From positions 1 through 23,654 of the IMG/VR virus record IMGVR_UViG_3300005563_000625: a stretch of DNA of 23,654 bases, one strand, 5' to 3'. Positions 1 through 6,127 of this stretch are shown here, piece by piece. Below the pieces are notes generated by a model that saw nothing but the letters and a program-made list of their open reading frames with translations, was not told the DNA's origin and searched no databases. Source of the DNA: a virus. Position 1 is the stretch's first letter, and every line of letters starts with the position of its first letter. The position numbers and the translations under genes were made by a program.

Positions 1-25
1 CCAGGCTGAGTTCGGGCTTGGTCAT
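1..25 (-). CDS. Start of next leftward gene, cut by window edge
   Basis: Only the first eight codons are inside the window, reading MTKPELSL on the minus strand. The ATG overlaps the TGA of the gene to its right in an ATGA arrangement, the same coupling used between most genes of this leftward operon. That coupling is the reason to call it. Nothing can be said about function. Confidence 0.5.
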
Positions 26-240
26 GGCATGTAGTCAACCGTTGAATTTCGGGCCTTGAGTTCCTGAACGATGTAGCTCTCTGGAACGTATTCGCCATCA
101 ATCTTCATGACGGCCATCCCATCCCACTCGTTCCACATGCGCTCAAGCTCATCGAGCGACGTTTTGTGAATCAGTTCCCACCAGCGCTTTTGGCGCAGTT
201 GGTCAGCGACGAACTGATTCAGTAGTTCGCCGATGCTCAT
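22..240 (-). CDS. Small hypothetical protein of the leftward operon
   Basis: This encodes a 72-residue soluble protein starting MSIGELL. I chose the ATG at 240 because it overlaps the stop of the upstream gene (ATGA); the frame stays open to 312 but that extension is inside the neighbour. The N-terminal half is rich in charged and aromatic residues (QLRQKRWWELIHK), followed by an acidic helix (SLDELERMWNEWDG) and a short C-terminal part with VPESYIVQELKAR. There is no signal peptide, membrane segment or cysteine motif. I do not recognise the family. The position suggests a phage early or accessory protein that is translated together with its neighbours. Confidence 0.7.
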   Translation of the reverse strand: MSIGELLNQFVADQLRQKRWWELIHKTSLDELERMWNEWDGMAVMKIDGEYVPESYIVQELKARNSTVDYMP

Positions 241-563
241 CTCGCCTCCTCGCTTGCGGATTTTTGGGAGGCGGATTTGAGGGCTGCTTCGATTATTGCC
301 TCCACGGGGCATGGTTCGCCAATCTCATGCCGATGGTGCTTCGCGTGGTGAAGAGAATCGCAGCGACGGTCGCAAAGCCGTAGCGCCTCCACCAGCGCGG
401 CGTTCTCGCATTCGAGCCTTTCAATCTTCGCTCTGTAGCCGGGGCCGCATTCATGCGATCCGCTTTGACCGCGCAACCAAGTGAATCCGCATTCGCAGGT
501 AAACTGCTCGCTCGGCGTCGCCTCTTTGGTGGGTGGGTCAGGGGTCATAGGGTCAGTTTTCAT
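237..563 (-). CDS. Small putative zinc-binding phage protein
   Basis: This encodes 108 residues. A cysteine cluster near residues 23-39 (C23, C25, H37, C39, in FTCECGFTW and GSHECG) looks like a small metal-binding knuckle. It is followed by a helix with heptad spacing (residues 45-63, KIERLECENAALVEALRLC). Further cysteines and histidines (CDRRCDSLHHAKHHRHE, then CPVEA) could bind metal as well. The layout of a metal knuckle plus a short coiled coil is common in accessory phage proteins of unknown role. The ATG at 563 has no clear SD; its upstream context resembles that of the gene starting at 1104 (CACGATGAAAAC in both). The stop overlaps the next ATG. Confidence 0.65.
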   Translation of the reverse strand: MKTDPMTPDPPTKEATPSEQFTCECGFTWLRGQSGSHECGPGYRAKIERLECENAALVEALRLCDRRCDSLHHAKHHRHEIGEPCPVEAIIEAALKSASQKSASEEAR

Positions 564-577
564 CGTGCTTGGGGGTG

Positions 578-838
578 TTATGGCTCTAATGACCTCAGCA
601 GGTCGTGCACTGGCTTAGTGGTGTTCGCCATGATCCATCCGCGCGCGTTCGCCAACTTCTCTTTTAGTCGCTCGATTTCACAAGCCGCGCACTCCGCGCC
701 AGTGGCTTCATTCTTGTTGTATTGAGGAACGGCGCGGTGGCCCATGCAGCGAATCATGCCGACCGATTCCACGCCCTTGATGAAGAGAGTGTATTCGTCG
801 TCGGTCATTCGATGGGGTTCGTTTGGTATTGTTTTCAT
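578..838 (-). CDS. Small hypothetical protein with a CxxC and short coiled coil
   Basis: This encodes 86 residues starting MKTIPNEPHRM. The ATG at 838 overlaps the stop of the gene to its right (CTATGA), so it is preferred to the upstream in-frame start at 880. The middle holds GAECAACEIERLKEKL, a CxxC directly followed by a charged amphipathic helix. The C-terminus is KPVHDLLRSL. It shares the cysteine-pair-plus-helix plan with the 237-563 gene, which may point to a common ancestor, but they are too diverged for me to align. The family is not recognised. Confidence 0.65.
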   Translation of the reverse strand: MKTIPNEPHRMTDDEYTLFIKGVESVGMIRCMGHRAVPQYNKNEATGAECAACEIERLKEKLANARGWIMANTTKPVHDLLRSLEP

Positions 839-1104
839 AGCTTGGTGGCCTTTGCGATTGCCGCCCGAGCCATGTTGCATTCAGCGACATGAAACGCGGC
901 TTTTGCTTGTCCGATTTCAAGCAGATCCCTGAGCGCCGATAGAAGGTCTGGAGCCGCCGCCAAGAGTCTGGCGTTAGCCTCTCGCTGTTCGGGTGGCGCT
1001 TCATATCCACCATCTGTCTCAATATTAGCGATGCAAAAGGCATCAGTGATGATGCTGTCACCGCTTACGATCCATGTTCCTTCGCTGTGGTTTTCAGTTT
1101 TCAT
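835..1104 (-). CDS. Phage accessory protein with 'ANARLLAAAPDLL' motif
   Basis: This encodes 89 residues. The N-terminal part (GTWIVSGDSIITDAFCIANIETDG) resembles a short beta sheet. It is followed by the block REANARLLAAAPDLLSALRDLLE, which is very widespread in small accessory proteins of phages and prophages of Gram-negative bacteria. The role of that family is unknown. The block makes this a confident protein-coding call. Its stop overlaps the ATG of the next gene. No SD is evident before the ATG; the upstream bases are CCAACCAATCACG. Confidence 0.8.
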   Translation of the reverse strand: MKTENHSEGTWIVSGDSIITDAFCIANIETDGGYEAPPEQREANARLLAAAPDLLSALRDLLEIGQAKAAFHVAECNMARAAIAKATKL

Positions 1105-1119
1105 CGTGATTGGTTGGGG

Positions 1120-1329
1120 TTAGGACATCGAAAACAGCGCTCCAGCGTAGCACTCGCCCGCATGCCTCAAGTCGAGCGTAATGCATGGCATGCAGTAGCC
1201 GTCATCATCGGTCTGCATGGCGATGGAGCCGGCGACATCCACGCCGCCCACGAGCGCCACGTCGTCAGGCACAGGTGATGATCCGAGCGGCATTGTGGTT
1301 ACGGATTTGGGTTGGGTTTCGTAGGTCAT
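1120..1329 (-). CDS. Small hypothetical protein
   Basis: This encodes 69 residues from the ATG that overlaps the stop of the gene at 1326 (AAATGACC). An in-frame start at 1359 would lie inside that neighbour. The sequence is mildly acidic in the middle (VPDDVALVGGVDVAGSIAM) with three cysteines toward the C-terminus (CMPC, then ECY). No family is recognised and no membrane segment is seen. Its place inside a run of overlapping genes is the main support for translation. Confidence 0.55.
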   Translation of the reverse strand: MTYETQPKSVTTMPLGSSPVPDDVALVGGVDVAGSIAMQTDDDGYCMPCITLDLRHAGECYAGALFSMS

Positions 1330-1523
1330 TTGGCGGGGGTCTTTGTGGGTGGAGTCCACCCGGTAAGTTTGGCCAGGAGCTTCGGGCCTGAGAGTTTTTC
1401 GGCCTTCATCATTTTGCGGATGAGCTTCAGTAAGCCGGGGTCGAGTTTAACGGTCCATGCGACCAGTGGCGTTTTGCGTGGCTTGCGGCCGGCGCCTTGG
1501 CGAAATCCTCCACGGGGGCTCAT
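1326..1523 (-). CDS. Small DNA-binding-like protein (GAGRKP / ribbon-helix-helix type)
   Basis: This encodes 65 basic residues. The N-terminus carries RGGFRQGAGRKPRK, a basic glycine-rich nucleic-acid-binding segment seen at the start of many phage small terminases and small regulators. The rest (VAWTVKLDPGLLKLIRKM, then GPKLLAKL) fits the strand-helix-turn-helix pattern of ribbon-helix-helix proteins: a short beta strand, a helix, and a second helix beginning at a small residue. I infer DNA binding, possibly self-regulation of the leftward operon or of the dyads near 2012-2097. Both ends overlap neighbouring genes by ATGA. Confidence 0.7.
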   Translation of the reverse strand: MSPRGGFRQGAGRKPRKTPLVAWTVKLDPGLLKLIRKMMKAEKLSGPKLLAKLTGWTPPTKTPAK

Positions 1524-1789
1524 AGGGCACGAATGACCATCTGCGCAAGTTGCTCGTCAATACTTTCTGAGATGCTGTCTCCATAATCACGGGATGCACA
1601 GGGGTGCTGCTCCAAGCCCAATAAATGGCGCCGCCTGCATGGCCAGCGATTCATGTCGGGAACAAAACTCTCGTATGCAATATCGGCAAGGCAGCGGCAG
1701 GAATAGTCACCGGCAAGATCAGACAGTGATGCGCCGGTGTAATGCTTGCAGAGTGGCTGACCAGGAAGTGGTTTGAGTGGGGTGTTCAT
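1520..1789 (-). CDS. Small cysteine-rich hypothetical protein
   Basis: This encodes 89 residues from ATG (MNTPLKPLPG). A TTG two codons upstream at 1795 overlaps the previous stop and is an alternative start. Cysteines and histidines occur in spaced groups (CKHYTG, CRCLAD, CRRRHLLGLEQHPCASRD), consistent with a compact metal-binding fold. The C-terminal part (DSISESIDEQLAQMVIRAL) is a helix. The family is not recognised. Its stop overlaps the start of the RHH-like gene, so the two are probably translated together. Confidence 0.65.
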   Translation of the reverse strand: MNTPLKPLPGQPLCKHYTGASLSDLAGDYSCRCLADIAYESFVPDMNRWPCRRRHLLGLEQHPCASRDYGDSISESIDEQLAQMVIRAL

Positions 1790-1791
1790 TT

Positions 1792-1992
1792 TCAAAGTCC
1801 GGTGTCGTAGTTGTGATCCTTCTCGGCGCTACGCAGGCCATTCATCCACTCCTTGTGAAAGTTGCTGCCCTGAAGGTATGGGCAATTTCCGTTGTTGGAT
1901 TTGCCTCCGTTGAAGTTCTGTCGGTCGCCTTGAATGCGAGCCACGGCGAACGCGTAACCTTGCTGGAAGATGTCGGATTGGGTCGTTTGCAT
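1792..1992 (-). CDS. Rmf/CrpP-like small protein
   Basis: This encodes 66 residues and is the first gene of the leftward operon. It has the pattern of the ribosome modulation factor/CrpP group: a GYAFAVA helix, then NCPY at residues 36-39, then W49..G52...A56 (KEWMNGLRSAE). In E. coli Rmf the matching blocks are GYQAGIAG, MCPY and W.GGW.EA. Rmf dimerises and inactivates ribosomes in stationary phase; CrpP-type relatives on mobile elements have been linked to quinolone modification; most phage copies have no tested role. The insert between the first helix and CPY is longer than in Rmf. Family membership is by motif only, so the function is uncertain. Confidence 0.65.
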   Translation of the reverse strand: MQTTQSDIFQQGYAFAVARIQGDRQNFNGGKSNNGNCPYLQGSNFHKEWMNGLRSAEKDHNYDTGL

Positions 1993-2011
1993 GAGAGACC
2001 AATACTACCGC

Positions 2012-2097
2012 GTATGAATACATGCAAGCATTATTTCAAATAATCATGAGACGCTGAGTTTACGCGATCACGTAACCATATTGATACGTGCACGTAT
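2012..2097. promoter_or_regulatory. Cluster of four dyad symmetries (candidate operators)
   Basis: Four inverted repeats occur within 86 bases upstream of the leftward operon: GTATGAATAC at 2012-2021, ATTATTTCAAATAAT at 2030-2044, TTACG/CGTAA arms at 2060-2064 and 2071-2075, and the perfect ATACGTGCACGTAT at 2084-2097. Such clustering just outside the first gene of an early operon is typical of repressor binding sites. The protein that would bind is not identified. The RHH-like product of 1326-1523 is one candidate. Confidence 0.45.
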
Positions 2098-2433
2098 TAT
2101 GTGCCGATCACTCGCAATCGACCGCAGACCAAGTGTTCATCAGTGCTGGTGGTCAGTTGAACATTAATTTTCTTGACGACTTTGGCATGAAACCGCAAAA
2201 AGGCCTCGCGGGCGCGGACTTCGAAGCAGAGTCTTCACGGTGGGTCTTTGGGTGGGACCAGCGCAGCGCGAAGCGCCAGCCATACGCAAAAGAGCGCGTG
2301 TGCCAGTCCGGCAGCGAAGCGAGAGGACACAAGCGGAGCGCAGTCGCGGGAACGCGGCGCGGAGCACGTAGGCTGTCAGGGTTCGCTATGCTCATGTGGT
2401 CAGGCATTGCGTACTGACTTCGGATTTCGCTAT

Positions 2434-2454
2434 TGGTGCACTCAGGTTGCACCA
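2434..2454. repeat. Small inverted repeat / hairpin
   Basis: The arms TGGTGCA and TGCACCA (7 bp) flank a 7-base loop, CTCAGGT. There is no T-run after it, so it is not a standard terminator. It lies in the leader region of the small terminase gene and could be an operator or an RNA hairpin. Confidence 0.4.
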
Positions 2455-2613
2455 CTACGAGCGTGCGCAAAAGGAGATCCTACCATCCAGTAATTATAGC
2501 AGGCATACCCCCTACCAAGGAATCTCTTTATCAGATGGGCTAATGCAGCAGTCAAAGCTGATTCCCGTACTTTCATGCGCCTGACCCGACTGGAACTGCC
2601 ACACTGCCACAGG

Positions 2614-2619
2614 ATGACA
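2614..2619 (+). promoter_or_regulatory. TGACA-type box before small terminase
   Basis: ATGACA followed by C, ending 14 bases before the ATG at 2634. The bases between (CCCGCCGGCAGTGA) have no SD. The GC-rich spacer resembles that before the large terminase gene. Confidence 0.4.
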
Positions 2620-2633
2620 CCCGCCGGCAGTGA

Positions 2634-3548
2634 ATGACCGATCCGAACACGCCACAGAGCGATATTGAACTCGCCGAAGCTCTCGGCACTGACCGCAAGA
2701 GCTTGAGGCGCTGGCGCGAAAAGCCCGGGAATGCCCCACAGACGCGAGACGTGGGGCAATGGGTCGAATTCATGCGCAAGCACCTCCTTGGGCCGTATAG
2801 CCCTCAGCGCGGCTACGGTGGATTGCCGCGCCCTGGCGCCGAAGATCCAGACGAGGAAGAAGACGACGCGCCCGGCGCCGAGAGCATGTCGCCACCTCGC
2901 TACCGCGGCAGCATCGAGGACTGGAAACGCGCCCAGATTGCGAAGGTGGTCGAGAAAGACTCCATCGGCATTCACACCCTCAAGGGCACACTCTTGGAAG
3001 CTTGCGAGATGGAAGTCCTGATTGGCTCGATGCTGAGCGCGATCGCGACCAAACTTCACCAATTCCCATTCACGGCCGCGAAATCCATGATCGGCCATCG
3101 TGACGCAGGCGACGCGGAGAACGCGCTTCGGTATGAGATGGAGGCGGTGATTCTCGACATCCACAACAGCGCCTACACAACAGAGCGCGCGGTTGCGGAT
3201 GCGGTCGCCTCGCTGCCATTCGACGCCGAGACAGAATCGCTACTGACCTTGATTCTCTTCGAAGGCCAAGACCGCGCTGCATTCCTGCAACTCGTCACGT
3301 CGGTTGCGACTCAGGCGCTTCGGCAGATTGGCCGGCGGGTGATTGAGACGGGCCAGCGTTCGCAGGAGTCACCTGAATTGGAGCCGACCACTCCCACCGA
3401 ATCAATCGGTGAACGAATTGCACCCTCCGTAGAATCTCGCGGCGCTCAGCAGGAGTCAGCAACGAGCGGAAAGAAATCTCGGAAGCGTTCACGCCCGCAG
3501 CCTACACCACCGCCCGGAGAAGTCGAGGGCGCTATGGTGGAGGGTTGA
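2634..3548 (+). CDS. Terminase small subunit-like protein
   Basis: This encodes 304 residues. It should recognise the packaging site and hand DNA to the large terminase. The N-terminus has a helix-turn-helix of the Nu1 type (residues 9-30, IELAEALGTDRKSLRRW), followed by an RDVGQWVEFM helix. After an acidic linker (about residues 65-85, EDPDEEEDD) comes a helical core (DWKRAQIAKVVEKDS to about 235) suited to oligomerisation. The tail is basic (GKKSRKRSRPQ). Lambda gpNu1 is 181 residues, so this protein is large for the family. The call rests on the HTH, the domain order and the position just before a GpA-family large subunit. The adjacent coding sequences are separated by 402 bases, whereas lambda Nu1 and A overlap. 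Confidence 0.75.
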   Translation: MTDPNTPQSDIELAEALGTDRKSLRRWREKPGNAPQTRDVGQWVEFMRKHLLGPYSPQRGYGGLPRPGAEDPDEEEDDAPGAESMSPPRYRGSIEDWKRAQIAKVVEKDSIGIHTLKGTLLEACEMEVLIGSMLSAIATKLHQFPFTAAKSMIGHRDAGDAENALRYEMEAVILDIHNSAYTTERAVADAVASLPFDAETESLLTLILFEGQDRAAFLQLVTSVATQALRQIGRRVIETGQRSQESPELEPTTPTESIGERIAPSVESRGAQQESATSGKKSRKRSRPQPTPPPGEVEGAMVEG

Positions 3549-3574
3549 CAGCGCCCGTAGCTTGTCAGCAGTTA

Positions 3575-3710
3575 TTTAAAATTTGAGTTGAGGCGCCCAT
3601 GACACAGGAACCAAGCGCATTCTAGAGGCCCGCCAGATGAAGGTGATTCCGTGCACGCGTCTAGGCCATAACGCACAAAACGTGTCGGGCGTCTCAACTC
3701 AGATTTTAAA
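3575..3710. repeat. 24-base inverted repeat forming a long hairpin next to the tRNA
   Basis: The left arm at 3575-3598 and the right arm at 3687-3710 are reverse complements at 22 of 24 positions. In RNA both mismatches become G-U wobbles (U with G, and G with U), giving an unbroken 24-bp stem. After a 2-base bulge the stem continues with GACAC (3601-3605) pairing GTGTC (3682-3686). The remaining 76-base loop (3606-3681) includes the palindrome TCTAGA. The right arm ends at the base just before the tRNA. It could be a structured leader, a packaging-related RNA or DNA site, or a mobile-element remnant. Confidence 0.75.
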
Positions 3711-3782
3711 AGCGGGGTCGTCAAGTGGTAAGACGCGAGGCCCATAACCTCGTTATCGAGAGTTCGATTCTCTCCCCCGCCA
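3711..3782 (+). tRNA. tRNA with CAT anticodon (Met or Ile2 type)
   Basis: This folds as a 72-base cloverleaf: acceptor GCGGGG/CCCCGC, three-bp D stem (GTC/GAC) with GG in the loop, anticodon stem CGAGG/CCTCG with loop CCCATAA, variable TTATC, T stem GAGAG/CTCTC with loop TTCGATT, and discriminator A. The anticodon is CAT. Three oddities are seen. Position 33 is C rather than the near-universal T. Base 1 is A facing C72, an unpaired first position reminiscent of initiator tRNAs. CCA is not encoded. The anticodon stem lacks the three G-C pairs of initiators, so elongator Met or lysidine-modified Ile is more likely. It sits between the terminase genes. Confidence 0.85.
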
Positions 3783-3822
3783 CTTCTTTGAGCGGTAGCC
3801 CTAAAGTTTGGGGCCTTGGGAT

Positions 3823-3872
3823 GCAACGCAAGCGAGATGCTGACCACGCAAGTCTGTAAGGTCGCTTGTTGC
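3823..3872. repeat. Imperfect hairpin downstream of the tRNA
   Basis: GCAAC and AAGCGA (separated by a GC bulge) pair with TCGCTT and GTTGC, giving 11 pairs around a loop of about 27 bases. No T-run follows. With the large inverted repeat on the other side, it means the tRNA is flanked by structure on both sides. The rest of 3783-3950 shows no gene. Confidence 0.45.
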
Positions 3873-3931
3873 CTTGTTCGGAAAGTGCGTGCGAACCGAA
3901 AGCAGCGTAACGAACTGCCCGCTCATTCTCG

Positions 3932-3937
3932 CTGACA
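3932..3937 (+). promoter_or_regulatory. TGACA-type box before large terminase
   Basis: CTGACA followed by C, ending 13 bases before the ATG at 3951. The spacer ends GGGCA directly before ATGTC, exactly as in front of the gene at 7462. Confidence 0.45.
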
Positions 3938-3950
3938 CGCCCGCCGGGCA

Positions 3951-6092
3951 ATGTCAGCAACTCGAAACCCGCGAGGCTTCCTCGACGCCCGCGCATGGCT
4001 CCGCGGACTCATCAAGGCGGTCATCCGGCCACGTCCCCGCACACGGCTTTGGAAGTGGATTGACCAGCACGTAAAGATCCCTGAGAGCAGCGGCGGGCCG
4101 AATCCTGGCCGGATGCGCACGGGCCGCTTCCCGATCTTCCGAGGGCTCTACGACCTAGCGCAGCAACGACAGGTCCATTTCCTCACGCTCTGCTCCAGCG
4201 CGCGCGCTGGCAAGACGCTGTTCTCCATCTGCCTCGTCCTCTACTGGATCGCTGAGCGGTTCGGACAAGTTGTGTGGCTCGATCCCACGCGCAATAGTGC
4301 GCGGAAATTGGTCCGCGATGAAATCGAGGACTTCCTTTTGGAGTGCACGCCGGTCCGATCGCTGGCGGTCATCACCAAGAAGGCTTGGACCACGCTGGAG
4401 AAGGCGTTTCGCGGGAAGCGGTTTCGGCTGGTAGGCTCCGGCGCCGAGGCTGACTTGCACGGATTCAACGCCGAGCTTGCAATCGAGAACGAACTTGACC
4501 GCTGCCGAGCGTCCACGTCGGACGACGCGGCCAGTAGCGATAAGATCGAAGCCCGCACGGCGCTTTTCGCGTCATCGCGGCTCATCGTTCGCAACTCCAC
4601 CCCAGGCGAGAAAGGCGAGTTCGGGCCAATCTGGGTCCACTTCCAAGCGGGCTCGCAGCACTACTGCTATCTCCCCTGTCCGCATTGCTCGGCAGAAAGA
4701 GAGAAGGAAATGGGTGTTGGTCCGCAATGGAAACCACTGCTCCCAACGGAAGAGGAAACCGAGCCTGGGCGCTCGCCGCTCAGCTACGACCCGCGGCTCG
4801 CAGGGTGGCAACGCCTCACATTCTTCGTTGAGAAGGCAATCGTGCCCTTCGACATCGATCTAAACCCGCTGAAGGACGCCAACGCCAACGTGGCGCCGCG
4901 CACCGAATGGCGCGAGGAAGTCACTGGTAAGGCGCTGTTCGAAAAGTTCGCCATCATGGAGGACCGGCCAGCGGACGCCGACCCAACACGGCTGGAGAAG
5001 AAACGCGTTGGATGGAGAATCGACGGCGTTCGCAAAGGCACAACTTTCGAATGCGCCCACTGCAAAAAGGAAATCGAGCAGGTTGACCAAAAGTGGATGT
5101 TGGACCGTTACCGTTGGGTCGCTCACAACCCCTACGCCGATGAGGAGCACGTCAGCGCCCACACATGGGCCTTCTACTCGCCATTCCAAGCGTGGGGCGT
5201 GCTGGCGGTCGAATTTCTCCAGGCGAAAGGCAATCTCGGGCTGCTCATCAAGTTCTGGAACCTCGTCCTTGGAAAACCCTTCATCCGCAGTGGCACGGCC
5301 ATCAAAGAGGATGACCTTGACCGCGTAATCGGTCGCTGCCCGGTGCCGTATCTTCAGGGTCAGATCCCGCTGGAAGCCGAATACCTCACGATCACGGTTG
5401 ACCGGCAGGGAACGTCCCGCTGGTACACAATCCGAGCGTGGGGCATCCTGTGGGACCATCCCGAATTACAATCATGGTCCGCGCTCATCGATTGGGGCGA
5501 GATTGGAGGGGACAAGCAGATTCCCGAAAAGGCCGGGCATGTGCCGGATGCCAACGGCAACCTTCGCCGCTTCAAATACACCTCCAAGGACGGCCAGACC
5601 GCCCGCGAATATGCCGTGCTCTCCGGCTTGTTCGATGCCGGTTACGAGAAGGATCAAGTGTGGGAGTTCTGCCGCACTCAATCAACATGGCTTTCCCCCT
5701 CGCGCGGCATGAAAGACACCAATATGGGCGGGAGTCTCATACGCGTGGAGCCCGTGATGGACGGTGAAATCGATGAGGTTCGCTACTGGTCAAACTACTT
5801 CGCGGCCGATCTCTATTATTCGTGCATTCTCGACGGCAAGAATTCAGCCGGAGTCATCAACTGGTGGCTTCCAACCAACATCGATGCCGACTATCGGAAG
5901 CAGCTCACGGACGAATACCAGGGCGAGGACCGCGGCAAACGCGTCTGGATGACCCGTACGAAGACAAACCACCTTGGCGACTGCGAGAAGCTTCAGCGGG
6001 TGCTTTCAGGCAAGATCGAGGAGGCGCTGGACGAGCTGCGCGACGCCCGCGCAGCCGCCGAAGCGAAGAAATCTGAGCCGCCCCCGGTATGA
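3951..6092 (+). CDS. Terminase large subunit, GpA family
   Basis: This encodes 713 residues. It is the ATP-driven DNA translocase and nuclease that fills the prohead. The N-terminal ATPase has a Walker A motif at residues 81-89 (CSSARAGKT) and VVWLDPTRNSAR at about 107-118. The Walker B region reads LAIENELDR at about 176-184, where the usual Asp-Glu appears as Asn-Glu. A zinc-ribbon pair follows: CPHC at 243-246 and CAHC at 368-371. The roughly 120-residue spacing is far larger than usual for the family. Next come GpA hallmarks (HVSAHTWAFYSPFQAWG, FWNLVLGKPF) and the nuclease domain starting LTITVDRQG. The length is close to lambda gpA (641) plus the insert. The start lies 14 bases past a TGACAC box and no SD is visible. 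Confidence 0.93.
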   Translation: MSATRNPRGFLDARAWLRGLIKAVIRPRPRTRLWKWIDQHVKIPESSGGPNPGRMRTGRFPIFRGLYDLAQQRQVHFLTLCSSARAGKTLFSICLVLYWIAERFGQVVWLDPTRNSARKLVRDEIEDFLLECTPVRSLAVITKKAWTTLEKAFRGKRFRLVGSGAEADLHGFNAELAIENELDRCRASTSDDAASSDKIEARTALFASSRLIVRNSTPGEKGEFGPIWVHFQAGSQHYCYLPCPHCSAEREKEMGVGPQWKPLLPTEEETEPGRSPLSYDPRLAGWQRLTFFVEKAIVPFDIDLNPLKDANANVAPRTEWREEVTGKALFEKFAIMEDRPADADPTRLEKKRVGWRIDGVRKGTTFECAHCKKEIEQVDQKWMLDRYRWVAHNPYADEEHVSAHTWAFYSPFQAWGVLAVEFLQAKGNLGLLIKFWNLVLGKPFIRSGTAIKEDDLDRVIGRCPVPYLQGQIPLEAEYLTITVDRQGTSRWYTIRAWGILWDHPELQSWSALIDWGEIGGDKQIPEKAGHVPDANGNLRRFKYTSKDGQTAREYAVLSGLFDAGYEKDQVWEFCRTQSTWLSPSRGMKDTNMGGSLIRVEPVMDGEIDEVRYWSNYFAADLYYSCILDGKNSAGVINWWLPTNIDADYRKQLTDEYQGEDRGKRVWMTRTKTNHLGDCEKLQRVLSGKIEEALDELRDARAAAEAKKSEPPPV

Positions 6093-6127
6093 GGCTTGAC
6101 AGCCATGCTTCCATTGATCTCACAAAT

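Larger units (their letters stand above)
1993..2633. other. Non-coding region between the leftward and rightward genes
   Basis: This is about 640 bases with no convincing gene. The left third is AT-rich and holds four dyads (2012-2097). The middle (about 2250-2370) is GC-rich with recurring short words such as GCGAAGCG and GCGGAGCG. The right part holds a 7-bp hairpin (2434-2454) and the leader of the small terminase gene. An open frame at 2088-2417 has no family-like sequence and looks accidental. The divergent arrangement suggests that promoters for both directions lie here, but I cannot identify a good -35/-10 pair. Confidence 0.6.

Noticed and set aside
2088-2417. A 109-codon plus-strand frame in the intergenic region
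   Set aside because: It runs through GC-rich repeated words, shows no recognisable protein pattern, has no coupling to neighbours, and starts inside a dyad.
2442-3164. A 240-codon minus-strand frame opposite the small terminase gene
   Set aside because: The composition is shadow-like and the forward gene is well supported by HTH and position.
3575-3710. The inverted repeat as a small transposon (MITE)
   Set aside because: No target-site duplication is visible, and both arm differences preserve RNA pairing. It is not fully excluded.
3572-3996. Two minus-strand frames across the tRNA
   Set aside because: Their sequence includes the typical false translation of a tRNA gene (GGGENRTLDNEV), and the tRNA cloverleaf explains the region better.
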